A stretch of 64,000 bases of DNA from JAKVAV01 sp047633195 (lineage in GTDB: Bacteria; Bacteroidota; Bacteroidia; Flavobacteriales_D; Cryomorphaceae): positions 1 to 64,000 of the forward strand of contig JBLIEU010000012.1 in assembly GCA_047633195.1 (NCBI GenBank), written 5' to 3'. Made by a program: the position numbers and the translations under genes. How positions within the stretch are numbered: the first letter of the stretch is position 1; every line of letters starts with the position of its first letter. Positions 36,102 to 45,272 of this stretch are shown here, piece by piece. The notes under the pieces are model-generated. The model was not told the origin of the DNA and made no database searches. It was given only the letters and a program-made list of their open reading frames with translations.

Positions 36102-38237
36102 TTATCGTACCACTTGTACTTTTATTGTTCCTTGAGTAGCACCAACTGTTAAGTTCATGAAGTAGATTCCCTCGCTGAGGTCGTTTACATCAATGTACTC
36201 TCTGTTAAGACCAGCAGAACGAGTTCCTAGGCCTACAGATTTCACTACTTGGCCCATTACGTTAATCACATCAATTGTCACATTTTCAGCAGCGTTTAGC
36301 TCTATATCAACTGTGAATTGACTGTTTGTTGGGTTAGGGAATACGCGTAGATCATTTGAAAGAACGAAATCAGTACTTGAAAGTGGATCTCCGCAAGTCA
36401 TATAAGGGAATCCATTATCAGCTGTCGTATTTGTTGATTGGTTACCACAAAGACCTTCTTCTTGGATAATCCAGATGTAATCACCATCAGCAGGACATTC
36501 CCAAGTAATGCTCAAACCTTCTGTTTCAGAAGCGATAACTTCACCTGTAGTAGCATCCACAATTACGAAAGCTGGATCCCATGCGCCAGAAGCACCATCT
36601 TGTAATCCGAAAGTGTAAGTAGTTCCTTCTACACAACCCGCTGCTTCATAGGCTTCGCTTGCCCAACTTTCGAACGCTTCAATGACGTTCACTGGGCAAA
36701 CTCCGTCAACTGCTACAGGAGCACCACCGAAAGCGGTAGTAAAATTAGTGTAAGGGCCACCTGCAACTACTGTACAAGTAGATGGCACCAATACTGCATC
36801 AATTACGTGAACTACGCCATTTACTGCTTCGATATCAGCAATCACTACTTCCGCACCGTTGATTGTAATTACGTCACCATTGATGGAAACCGTTACTGTT
36901 TCACCTTGCAGCGTAAGCACTTCTTGACCATCTGAAAGGTCCGTACTTAGAGCTGCACCAGCAACTACGTGGTACAAAAGAACATTTGCCAAAGCACCTG
37001 TTGGGTCTTCCAATAATGAAGCTAAAACTCCCTCAGGAAGCGCATCAAAAGCAGCATCCGTTGGAGCAAAGAGTGTTAAGTCTACTTCAGGGTCGCTAGT
37101 TACTGCATCCAAACCTGATTCAATAAGAGCCGTTTCTAAGGTATTGTGAACGTCGCTGTTTGCAACGATGTCAAATACAGTAGGAAGATTAGTATTTCTA
37201 ATGTTGTCAATGTAGAAAGTGTCATCCGTATTGTTAGCACCTAAATTGAAAAATACAACGCAACGCACGAATGCGTTTCCGATGTTTGCGTTGTCAGTAA
37301 AGTCAAACACTAAAGTTTCCCAAGTGCTGGTAGACGTTGTTGGAAGGGTTAATTCCATTCCAGCCGAAGCAGGGTCATTATTTGCTATTTCAAATCGAAG
37401 AGTTACATCAGTAGCAGACTGAGGAGTCCATATATCCATTGCTATTAAACTGGATTCTGAAAAATCTACGGGATCTCCTAAGTCAATAACTGCGCCTGCA
37501 AATGTTTCACCTGCAGCAGAACTTTGTGTTTGCTGCCAAACGTTTCCGCTCACATTAATACCTGATTGATCAGGATTAGGAATGATACCCGTATTATCTG
37601 CGCCACCAAATCCTATAATCGAATACGTTTCGGCAGGAAGCTCAAAGTCAAGTGGTAAACCTACTACGGCTTCAGAAATGGTAATTGAACCAGTGAAATC
37701 AGCAGGGTCAGGTCCGAAACCGTCACCGCTCACAACAAAATCAATGGTTTGATCACCGGTAGTACTGGCATCAACTGTTACTGTAATGGAGAAAGGATAA
37801 TCATTACCTGGAGTGATACCACCGTAATTATTGTCATCATCTCCCCATGAAACGGTTTGGTCAACGATACCATTGTAAGGTTCGGGATCACCCGAGCCAG
37901 GCGCAGGATTATCAAAAGAAGGTCCAAAAACGTCGTCATTTGAAACTCCATCGATGGTAAAGCCAGCTGGGAATGTAATTGTTACTTCATCACCGTATTC
38001 AAAATCCGCGTTGTTCAATATTAAATTCATCGGAATATCAACCGTAGCACCTGAAATATAACCACCTGTAGCTGTCAACACTGCGTCAACTGCTTTCGTG
38101 TCATCAGTACCTTTGACATTTTTCTTAAGAACGTCGAAACGAGCATAAGTTCCGTCAAGGGTTTTCGAATTCTGAGCTATTGCTGAGCCTAAAAAGACTA
38201 GCATTGCTCCTAGAAGTAAAGTAAATTTTGTTTTCAT
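36102..38237 (-). CDS. secreted fasciclin (FAS1) domain protein, T9SS
   Basis: 711 residues, paralogue of the 970-residue protein upstream on the same strand. Signal peptide ends near AIAQ. Residues about 40-190 are an adhesin-like beta domain; about 195-350 a carbohydrate-binding-like jelly roll (FAGAVIDLGDPVDFSESSL, FYIDNIRNT); about 352-485 one FAS1 domain with both hallmark boxes (LTLFAPTDAAFDALP and VVHVIDAVLVP); a Cys-containing domain and a type IX sorting domain (LRVFPNPTNSQF to the end) follow. FAS1 proteins mediate adhesion. Strings of DNA nearly identical to the paralogue indicate recent duplication or gene conversion. Confidence 0.85.
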   Translation of the reverse strand: MKTKFTLLLGAMLVFLGSAIAQNSKTLDGTYARFDVLKKNVKGTDDTKAVDAVLTATGGYISGATVDIPMNLILNNADFEYGDEVTITFPAGFTIDGVSNDDVFGPSFDNPAPGSGDPEPYNGIVDQTVSWGDDDNNYGGITPGNDYPFSITVTVDASTTGDQTIDFVVSGDGFGPDPADFTGSITISEAVVGLPLDFELPAETYSIIGFGGADNTGIIPNPDQSGINVSGNVWQQTQSSAAGETFAGAVIDLGDPVDFSESSLIAMDIWTPQSATDVTLRFEIANNDPASAGMELTLPTTSTSTWETLVFDFTDNANIGNAFVRCVVFFNLGANNTDDTFYIDNIRNTNLPTVFDIVANSDVHNTLETALIESGLDAVTSDPEVDLTLFAPTDAAFDALPEGVLASLLEDPTGALANVLLYHVVAGAALSTDLSDGQEVLTLQGETVTVSINGDVITINGAEVVIADIEAVNGVVHVIDAVLVPSTCTVVAGGPYTNFTTAFGGAPVAVDGVCPVNVIEAFESWASEAYEAAGCVEGTTYTFGLQDGASGAWDPAFVIVDATTGEVIASETEGLSITWECPADGDYIWIIQEEGLCGNQSTNTTADNGFPYMTCGDPLSSTDFVLSNDLRVFPNPTNSQFTVDIELNAAENVTIDVINVMGQVVKSVGLGTRSAGLNREYIDVNDLSEGIYFMNLTVGATQGTIKVQVVR

Positions 38238-38640
38238 GATCTTAAGGTTGATTTTTAACTAGGTTCGAGAGTTTAAGAGATGTTATCAATTGTTAAAGGT
38301 ATCGAAAAATCTCTTTTTGATCTTGAAGGGCTACTAAAATGTGTAAACACGGATATGTGAATAATTGAATTACGAGAAATTCTTGTGTTGAATGTGTCAA
38401 GTACCTTATTCAGGTATTGGTAATCAGTGTTTATGGATTTTTATTTCGATAAGACTACACTATTCTGTATCCCAGAACAGTTCGTGGTAGATATTCTATA
38501 TCTACGTCTTCAAACGACATTCATTAACGTGAATGGAAAGTAGCCGATTTGAACTCTTAGTCCTCTTTTTAAGTGTGTGATGGTTTTGTATTGATTATCA
38601 AATTCTTCAATGAAAATTACATTTTCGTCAGGAATTTAAT
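38238..38640. other. spacer upstream of the first fasciclin gene
   Basis: About 400 bases with AT-rich sequence and no coding frame. It presumably holds the promoter of the minus-strand fasciclin gene; no clear -33/-7 pair was recognised. Confidence 0.35.
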
Positions 38641-38830
38641 GCTAAAGGGCGATGCAGTGAGTGAGCTTCTTTTTCAATATGGACGTGATGGTTTCTAATT
38701 CTGTAGAGCCTTGCTTTTTTTCTCGAGTGTTGTTTTTTGAAGGCGCTCTTTAATTTTATTGGCTTCCAATTTGACCATCGAATATGTTCGGTCGTTTCTT
38801 CTAAGACAGGGCTTCTCTTGTTTACGGACT
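38641..38830 (-). pseudogene. decayed, frameshifted partial copy of the 42242-43054 gene
   Basis: On the minus strand one frame reads MVKLEANKIKERLQKTTLEKK and, after a frame change, another reads ELETITSILKKKLTHCIAL. The intact gene at 42242-43054 has MLELEANKIKERLQKRTHEE and EELEAITSILKKQLTHSIAL at the matching place. Nucleotide similarity is visible over roughly 185 bases against 42345-42530. The fragment covers only part of the C-terminal third, contains stops and shifts, and stops near the terminator of the second fasciclin gene. A different open frame across it (38628-38894) is a chance frame. Confidence 0.8.
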
Positions 38831-38860
38831 TCTTTGATTGCCTAATATTTTTAGGAGCAC

Positions 38861-38889
38861 AAAAAAAGCCGTCGGTTAGACCGACGGCT
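38861..38889 (-). terminator. terminator of the second fasciclin gene
   Basis: Stem AGCCGTCGGT / ACCGACGGCT (10 pairs, loop TAG), then seven T on the minus strand. Same design and flanks as the terminator at 36051-36076. Confidence 0.9.
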
Positions 38890-38914
38890 TTCAATTCAAT
38901 AAATGGGTTCGAAA

Positions 38915-41827
38915 TTATCTTACCACTTGTACTTTCACTGTTCCTTGTGTTCCACCAACAGTTAAGTTCATGAAGTAGATTCCCTCACTAAGGTCATTTA
39001 CGTCAATGTACTCTCTGTTAAGACCAGCAGAACGCGTTCCTAGGTCGATAGATTTAACCACTTGACCAACGATGTTAATCAAATCAACAGTTACTCTTTC
39101 AGAAGCGTTAAGCTCGATGTCAACTGTGAATTGGTTATTCGTTGGGTTCGGGTATACATTCAGGTTTTCTACCGATGTAAGGTTTTCAACACTGCTTAGT
39201 GTTGGAATCAATACTGCATCGATTACGTGAACCACACCGTTTGAAGCGATAAGGTTTGCTACTATAACTTCAGCAACAACTCCTGAAGCTGAGGTGATAG
39301 TAATCACTCCAGCTGCATCTATTCCAACAGTAACATCCTCACCTTCTAAAGTAGGGATAGACTGACCGTCTGAAAGGTCAGTTGAGTATGCAATACCATT
39401 GGCAACATGGTGAGTAAGAATTGTTGTCAAGTCTCCAGAAGGATCTGCAAGCAAGTCCTCCAATAAACCCTCAGGTAAAAGATCAAAAGCAGCATCAGTT
39501 GGTGCAAATAGTGTGAATGGGCCTTCCGTATCTAGTGTGCCATCCAAACCTGCTTCGATAACCGCAGCCTCTAGTGTGTTGTGAATATCACTTGCAACTA
39601 CAATTCCTGTAATGCTTACTGAACTTTCGCAAGTCATGTAAGGGAAACCGCCATCAGTTGAAGTATTTTCAGACTGATCACCACAAAGACCTTCTTCTTG
39701 AATAATCCAAGTATAGTCTCCATCTCCAGGGCATTCCCATGTAATACTGTTTCCCTCTGTTCCGCTTGCAACTACTTCACCTGTTGTAGCATCCTGAATT
39801 ACAAATGAAGGATCCCATGCGCCAATTGCTCCACCTGACAAGCCAAATGTGTAGACAGTTCCAGCAATGCAGTTAGTGACTGCATATCCTTCACTAGCCC
39901 AACTTTGGAAACCAGTAATAACATTGAAAGGACAAATTCCATCAACTGCTAATGGAGCCTCGCCGAAGTTATTGTAAGGACCACCTGCGAAAGAAGTACA
40001 AGTCGCTGGAATCAAAACAGCATCAATCACATGAACAACACCGTTGACCGCTGTAAGATCTGCTATTATCACTTCTGCACCATTGATGGTTATAACTTCT
40101 CCAACTATGGATACAATCACAGTCTCCCCTTGAAGTGTAAGAACCTCTTGTTCATCTGAAAGGTCAGTACTTAGAGCAGTACCACCAACAACGTGGTACA
40201 AAAGAACATTTGCCAAAGCACCTGTTGGGTCTTCCAATAATGAAGCTAAAACTCCCTCAGGAAGTGCATCAAAAGCAGCATCCGTTGGAGCAAAGAGTGT
40301 CAAATCAGCGGCAGCATCGTTAGTTACTGCATCCAAACCTGATTCAATAAGAGCCGTTTCCAAGGTATTGTGCACGTCACTGTTTGCAACGATGTCAAAT
40401 ACTGTAGGAAGTGCTGTTCCTCTGATGTTGTCGATGTAGAATGTATCGTCAGTGTTATTATTACCTAGGTTGAAGAAAACAACGCAACGAACCATTTCAT
40501 TTGCGAGGTTTGGCTCACCTGTGAAATCAAATACTAAAGTTTCCCAAGCATTTGTGGTGGTAGCTGGTAAAGTCAATTCTAATCCAGCACTAGCAGGATC
40601 ATTATTAGCTACTTCAAATCTAAGAGTAACGGCAGTGACTTCAAGTGGAGTCCATATGTCCATTGCTACTAGAGAAGATCCTGAAAAATCTACAGGAACA
40701 TCTAGAGTAAGCACGGCTCCAGCGAATGTCTCACCTGTATTGGCTGCGTCTTGTGTTTGCTGCCATACATTGGCACTAGTGTTAATTCCAGAAGCATCTG
40801 GATTCGGAATTACTGCTGTATTTTGAGCTCCACCAAAACCTTCGATAGTATAATTCTCGGCTCCTAATTCAAAGTCTAGAGGTAATGCGATTGAAGGAGG
40901 TGGAAGAAGAACACCATCAATGGCATGCACTACTCCATTGGATGCATCCAAATCGGCAACAACTACTTGCTCACCGTTCACGAATACGTCAGTACCTACG
41001 ATAGTTACTGTGACAGGATTTCCTTGCAACGTTGGAATTTCTTGACCATCAGTTAGGTCACCCGCAAAAGCTTCTAAGTTGGCCACATGGTACAATAGGA
41101 TATCTCCTAGTGCAGCTGGATCAGCTAATAAACCTGCAATGATACCTGGATTTGCAGCTTCTAATTCGTCAAATGCGGCATCTGTTGGAGCGAAAAGAGT
41201 TGCAGGATCAAGAGTTGCTAAAGCGCCAGCTAAACCAGCTGCGTTAATAGCTACTTCCAATGTATTGTGCACATCGCTGTTAACGACGATTCCGTAAACA
41301 GTAACGCCTTCACCGATTGTAACTGTTCCAGTCAAATCTGCAGGGTTCGGACCGAATTCGTCTCCACTTGCAAAAAAGTCAACTGACAGGTCGCCTGTAA
41401 TTCCCGCGTCAACTGTAACAGTAACGGTAAAGTCATAAGACAGTGCAGTAAGAACTCCCTCAATAGTTGCTGACGTGAAAATTCCACCAAACGAGTTGTT
41501 GTCATCTCCCCAACTAACTGTCTGACCAACTATACCGTTGAAATCCGCATTTGGCGCTCCTGCACCAAACTGAATTTCGTTGTCAATAAATACGACATCA
41601 TTAGACACTCCTTCGATTGTTACACCTGCAGGGAAAGTGAGTTCCAAGAAATCAGCATATTCTTCATCTATATTAGTGAAGTCAAGGTTGAATGGAATTT
41701 CGATTGTTTCTCCAGCTACATAACCACTCCCTGCTGAAAGTGTTCCTGCCACTTCTGTTTGTTGAGCAAAGCTCGTCGTGAACATAAAACACGACAGCAT
41801 TGCCATCATTGTAAATTTTAATTTCAT
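38915..41827 (-). CDS. secreted triple-fasciclin (FAS1) protein, T9SS
   Basis: 970 residues. Signal peptide MKLKFTMMAMLSCFMFTTSFAQ. Domains in order: adhesin-like beta domain (about 25-175); FAS1 no. 1 (about 180-308); carbohydrate-binding-like jelly roll (about 315-475); FAS1 no. 2 (about 478-610); a Cys-containing domain with PYMTC; FAS1 no. 3 (about 745-875); type IX sorting domain (LNVYPNPTNNQF to the end). Each FAS1 has a TLFAPTDAAFD box and a VVHxIDxVLxP box. Predicted to be a cell-surface adhesin. It carries two more FAS1 domains than its paralogue and sits directly downstream of the 270-residue coiled-coil protein gene. Confidence 0.87.
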   Translation of the reverse strand: MKLKFTMMAMLSCFMFTTSFAQQTEVAGTLSAGSGYVAGETIEIPFNLDFTNIDEEYADFLELTFPAGVTIEGVSNDVVFIDNEIQFGAGAPNADFNGIVGQTVSWGDDNNSFGGIFTSATIEGVLTALSYDFTVTVTVDAGITGDLSVDFFASGDEFGPNPADLTGTVTIGEGVTVYGIVVNSDVHNTLEVAINAAGLAGALATLDPATLFAPTDAAFDELEAANPGIIAGLLADPAALGDILLYHVANLEAFAGDLTDGQEIPTLQGNPVTVTIVGTDVFVNGEQVVVADLDASNGVVHAIDGVLLPPPSIALPLDFELGAENYTIEGFGGAQNTAVIPNPDASGINTSANVWQQTQDAANTGETFAGAVLTLDVPVDFSGSSLVAMDIWTPLEVTAVTLRFEVANNDPASAGLELTLPATTTNAWETLVFDFTGEPNLANEMVRCVVFFNLGNNNTDDTFYIDNIRGTALPTVFDIVANSDVHNTLETALIESGLDAVTNDAAADLTLFAPTDAAFDALPEGVLASLLEDPTGALANVLLYHVVGGTALSTDLSDEQEVLTLQGETVIVSIVGEVITINGAEVIIADLTAVNGVVHVIDAVLIPATCTSFAGGPYNNFGEAPLAVDGICPFNVITGFQSWASEGYAVTNCIAGTVYTFGLSGGAIGAWDPSFVIQDATTGEVVASGTEGNSITWECPGDGDYTWIIQEEGLCGDQSENTSTDGGFPYMTCESSVSITGIVVASDIHNTLEAAVIEAGLDGTLDTEGPFTLFAPTDAAFDLLPEGLLEDLLADPSGDLTTILTHHVANGIAYSTDLSDGQSIPTLEGEDVTVGIDAAGVITITSASGVVAEVIVANLIASNGVVHVIDAVLIPTLSSVENLTSVENLNVYPNPTNNQFTVDIELNASERVTVDLINIVGQVVKSIDLGTRSAGLNREYIDVNDLSEGIYFMNLTVGGTQGTVKVQVVR

Positions 41828-42241
41828 AAGGTATTTTTTAAATTTGATTAAGTTTTATCAAATCATTAACATGGCTATTTTTGAATTGTTGAAGGCTTGG
41901 CTACAGGTTTTTTAAGCTTGTTGGAGTCCTAGAAACAGAGGGGAAGTTCAAATTATCCTTTATAACCGAGGTAAATAATAATTGCACATAGTCGAAATAC
42001 ATTTATTATACTGAATGTCAAACATATAGGTTCTTTTATTTGGTCGAATAATCATCGCAGATTCGTCAAAAATTTTTTAACAATCTTGTTTTTATGGAAG
42101 AAAGCGTTTTTTTTAAAATGATTTGTTGAGAAATTTTAACGAATCGATATAGCCGTAGCTCTTTAAAGAAACTGTTTTGAGTCAGGTTAAATGAATTCCC
42201 AATAAATTTAAACTGGTATTAGAAAATCTCATAGCCAAGGA
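41828..42241. other. spacer upstream of the second fasciclin gene
   Basis: 414 AT-rich bases with no coding frame. An ATTTGAT..ATCAAAT hairpin lies next to the fasciclin start codon and could be part of a 5' untranslated structure. No other structure recognised. Confidence 0.35.
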
Positions 42242-43054
42242 CTATTTTTTTTCGTCGACTGCTTTTGAATGAAAGCCTTCCAAAGTTTTAAACTCCCCAT
42301 TGAACCCATCAACAAAGCGAACTTTATCGTCTTGCAAGCCCAATAGCAGGGCGATGGAGTGAGTGAGTTGTTTCTTCAATATGGAAGTAATGGCTTCTAA
42401 CTCTTCGGGTCCTTGCTTCACTTCTTCGTGGGTGCGCTTCTGAAGTCTCTCTTTAATCTTATTGGCTTCTAGTTCGAGCATCGGGTTTGTGCGGCGATGG
42501 TTTCCACCGAGGTATGGCTTCTTGTGTTCTAGAACTTCCGAAATAACCCAATCGTAATTGAGATCGGTGAAGGAGAGTGACTTTAAGTGCATATTGGCAA
42601 TCAACACTTCGTCGCCTTCGGTTTTGATGCGAAGATCCTTGAGGTCTACTCCGTATTTCGCAATGATGTCGACCTTGAGCGCTCCGATGAACTGAACCGT
42701 CTTGCCCATGTCGGTTTCGATTTCTTCATTCCAGGTTCTGGTGAAGTTGGTATCGATTTCAAATAGACCAACGTCCAGTATTTGTCGAATGGCAGAAACA
42801 TTCAACTTTCTCGTCCGAAGTTCTTCGTTTTCCTCTTTTACTTTTTCGAGTTGATTTTCTTCTTGATCCAGTTTTGACTTCAGCTCGACTATCTCAGCAT
42901 CTTTTGTTTTGAGAAAGGCGTGGTAAAGTCCATAGAATACAATCATCGCCCCGACAAAAATTGCCGAATAGGCCAAGAAGTCATTAAAAATAATGGCCAA
43001 CAGTATTGCTACTCCAGCCATTATCAATAAGACATTTCTAAGATTTTTCATCAT
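42242..43054 (-). CDS. uncharacterised two-helix membrane protein with coiled coil
   Basis: 270 residues, no family recognised. Two hydrophobic helices near the N terminus (about residues 6-25 and 27-48, VLLIMAGVAILLAIIFNDF and LAYSAIFVGAMIVFYGLY) are followed by a charged coiled coil (about 50-85, KSKLDQEENQLEKVKEENEE) and a cytoplasmic-type domain (KVDIIAKYGVDLKDLRIKTEGDE, then helices EANKIKERLQKRTHEE and a C-terminal Lys-rich end). The size and layout suggest a membrane-anchored structural or regulatory factor. A decayed partial copy lies between the two fasciclin genes, so this gene and a fasciclin gene were duplicated together. Confidence 0.7.
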   Translation of the reverse strand: MMKNLRNVLLIMAGVAILLAIIFNDFLAYSAIFVGAMIVFYGLYHAFLKTKDAEIVELKSKLDQEENQLEKVKEENEELRTRKLNVSAIRQILDVGLFEIDTNFTRTWNEEIETDMGKTVQFIGALKVDIIAKYGVDLKDLRIKTEGDEVLIANMHLKSLSFTDLNYDWVISEVLEHKKPYLGGNHRRTNPMLELEANKIKERLQKRTHEEVKQGPEELEAITSILKKQLTHSIALLLGLQDDKVRFVDGFNGEFKTLEGFHSKAVDEKK

Positions 43055-43093
43055 ACCGCAAAGGTACCCAATTCACCTTGAGTGAAAGAGAGC

Positions 43094-44224
43094 CTAATCA
43101 CGCAAGAGTTTGGATAACCCGAAGACTTTCCCGTTTGTAGATGTCTCAACCAAGTAAAGTCCTTTTTCCAGCTGACTGGTTTTAAGTGCGACGGTTCCGG
43201 TGGCAGTTAGGCTGGTTGCACTCACCACTCTTCCTTGCATATCCAGAATTCGAACGCTCAGGTTTTGACCAATGTAAGTCTCTGGTATTTCGACGAGTAC
43301 TTGATCTGTTGTAGGATTCGGATAGATTTTCAATTGCTCGGGACGGTTTTGATCAAAGACGTTCAAGAACTTTCCTTCAAAAGAATTGGCTTCTAGAATG
43401 ATTCCTGAGTCTAAGGCTCCGTCTGAGGCATCGCAGATGGCAAACTTCAGATGGTACGTCTCATTTTGTTGTACTTCAACCAATGCCTCGATGTTGACCG
43501 TAAATCCATTGAAGGTGATGTTACTTATAGAGTTGTTATAATTTTCAATGAAATATTGGCTATCTTCTATCCAATTTGGGTTTGCCGCTTCACAGTTTCC
43601 TGCTTGGCCACCACCAGTTGGAAATCCGCCGTTTAGAGTATTCACACCAATAGGTATTTCGCTATCCGGAATCAATGCGATGTTTATGGCATTGTTCTCA
43701 TATGGCCCATCAATACCCGGGCCACTGATAAACAAGCCAAAAGCATCATTGAAATTAGAACAGGTAAAGCTTTGATATTCAGCCGAAGCAAATGTAAATG
43801 CGAAAGCTAAGGCCTCAGCAAGATTAAGCACGTCAAATTCAAGAACAGCACAATCATTGGCATTGAAACCTGAAATGGCAACTATATCAGGGTCATTTTC
43901 TAATTCATTGGTAATCGGGTCTCCTTCGAAGCTATTTGTGAATAAATTCACCATGTTCCCTGTTGTCATTGCAAATCCTGAATCGATAGGCAAGCCATCA
44001 CTGAATCCATTTCCAAATAATCCGATTTGAACATTTGTCAAAGTATCATCGGCAGGCAGACCATTGAACATTACATTGGAAACTTCAACAAAAGTTCCGG
44101 TATTGAAAATTTCATTGACCAAACTATCAATGGGAATGGTATTGTCGGCATTGATTTGGGCGGAAAGGCCTGTTGTGGCTAGAATAGAAAGGAATAAAAT
44201 CCCCGACTGGTAAAGATGTTTCAT
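43094..44224 (-). CDS. choice-of-anchor L domain protein, T9SS
   Basis: 376 residues from ATG 44222-44224; the open frame goes further upstream but the added 54 residues would precede the signal peptide (MKHLYQSGILFLSILATTGLSAQ). The mature part begins with the choice-of-anchor L pattern: LVNEIFNTGTFVEVSNVMFNG, a GIFG-like region (IGLFGNGFSDGLPIDSGFAMTTG) and FAFTFASAEYQSF. It ends with a type IX sorting domain (LKIYPNPTTDQV, ILDMQGRVVSATSL, LEKGLYLVE). Predicted surface-exposed. It is divergent from the glycosyltransferase gene, 94 bases between starts. Confidence 0.82.
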   Translation of the reverse strand: MKHLYQSGILFLSILATTGLSAQINADNTIPIDSLVNEIFNTGTFVEVSNVMFNGLPADDTLTNVQIGLFGNGFSDGLPIDSGFAMTTGNMVNLFTNSFEGDPITNELENDPDIVAISGFNANDCAVLEFDVLNLAEALAFAFTFASAEYQSFTCSNFNDAFGLFISGPGIDGPYENNAINIALIPDSEIPIGVNTLNGGFPTGGGQAGNCEAANPNWIEDSQYFIENYNNSISNITFNGFTVNIEALVEVQQNETYHLKFAICDASDGALDSGIILEANSFEGKFLNVFDQNRPEQLKIYPNPTTDQVLVEIPETYIGQNLSVRILDMQGRVVSATSLTATGTVALKTSQLEKGLYLVETSTNGKVFGLSKLLRD

Positions 44225-44305
44225 GGTATATTGGATTTTGATTGCCAACAAGATAAAAAGAAAACTTGGTGCGCGTGAATCACCTAATAGAAATTGCGGT
44301 TTCCG

Positions 44306-44313
44306 TACCTTCG
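44306..44313 (+). promoter_or_regulatory. -7-like box (TACCTTCG) just before the glycosyltransferase start
   Basis: TAnnTTCG variant of the -7 consensus, ending five bases before the ATG at 44319. No -33 element seen at proper spacing. Confidence 0.3.
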
Positions 44314-44318
44314 ACCCA

Positions 44319-45272
44319 ATGAAACTCTCACTAGTAATCACCTTGATGAACGAGGAGGACAATATTGCTCCTCTTTTAGATAGCATCAGCGCTGCCCTGC
44401 ATTCTTATACTTATGAGGTTATTTTGGTAGACGATGGATCTACCGATACGACCGTTGCCAAGATAAAAGAACTGGCCGATGAGCGCGTGAAGTTGGTCGT
44501 TTTTCAGAAGAATTTTGGCCAGACCACCGCGATGCAGGCGGGTATTGATCATGCTCAAGGCGAATACATCGTAACCTTGGATGGCGATCTGCAAAACGAC
44601 CCTTCTGACATTCCTATGATGTTGGAGAAGCTGGAGAGAGAAAACTGGGATGTTGTTGCGGGTAACCGCAAAAACCGCAAGGACGGTATGTTCCTTCGTA
44701 AAGTTCCGAGCAAGATTGCCAATTCGATGATCCGAAACTTAACGGATGTTCATATTCAAGATTACGGCTGCACCTTACGAGTGTACCGCGCTCACATCGC
44801 CAAGGGCATGGAGCTCTATGGAGAGCTTCACCGATTCATCCCCGTTTTGGCCAAGCTTCAAGGAGCGAGTATCACTCAAGTCGATGTGAAGCACCACCCT
44901 AGAATTCACGGCGAATCGAAGTACGGGCTTAGCCGTACCTTCAAGGTATTGAGCGATTTAATTCTGATGATATTCATGCAGAAGTATTTTCGCCGCCCTA
45001 TTCACCTTTTTGGCCCCGTTGGACTCATCACATTGGGATTGGGTTTACTCATCAACTTCTACCTTTTGGTGCTCAAGCTTTTCGGCGAGGATATCTGGGG
45101 AAGACCTCTCTTATTACTGGGAGTGACGTTAGTTCTCGCTGGAATCCAGTTCTTGGTATTCGGGTTGATTGCCGAATTGATGTTGCGCATCTACTATCAA
45201 TCGCAAAACAAAAAGACCTACACCGTAAAAGAAGTTTTCATTGGCAAAGCCCACAGCGAAGTCAGCGCTTAA
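44319..45272 (+). CDS. family 2 glycosyltransferase (DPM1/ArnC-like) with C-terminal membrane helices
   Basis: 317 residues from ATG 44319; the frame opens earlier but that extension has no family match. GT-A domain: LSLVITLMNEEDNIAPLL, VDDGSTDTT, LDGDLQNDP (DxD), HHPRIHGESKYGLSRTFKV. Two hydrophobic helices follow (about 235-285). This layout is typical of transferases that load a sugar onto undecaprenyl phosphate at the inner membrane. It overlaps by 32 bases with the flippase-like gene, so the two likely act in sequence: make a polyprenyl-linked sugar, then help move it. Confidence 0.87.
   Translation: MKLSLVITLMNEEDNIAPLLDSISAALHSYTYEVILVDDGSTDTTVAKIKELADERVKLVVFQKNFGQTTAMQAGIDHAQGEYIVTLDGDLQNDPSDIPMMLEKLERENWDVVAGNRKNRKDGMFLRKVPSKIANSMIRNLTDVHIQDYGCTLRVYRAHIAKGMELYGELHRFIPVLAKLQGASITQVDVKHHPRIHGESKYGLSRTFKVLSDLILMIFMQKYFRRPIHLFGPVGLITLGLGLLINFYLLVLKLFGEDIWGRPLLLLGVTLVLAGIQFLVFGLIAELMLRIYYQSQNKKTYTVKEVFIGKAHSEVSA

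Noticed and set aside
38628..38894. 88-codon minus-strand open frame
   Set aside because: It crosses the decayed gene fragment and the terminator of the fasciclin gene in a chance frame.
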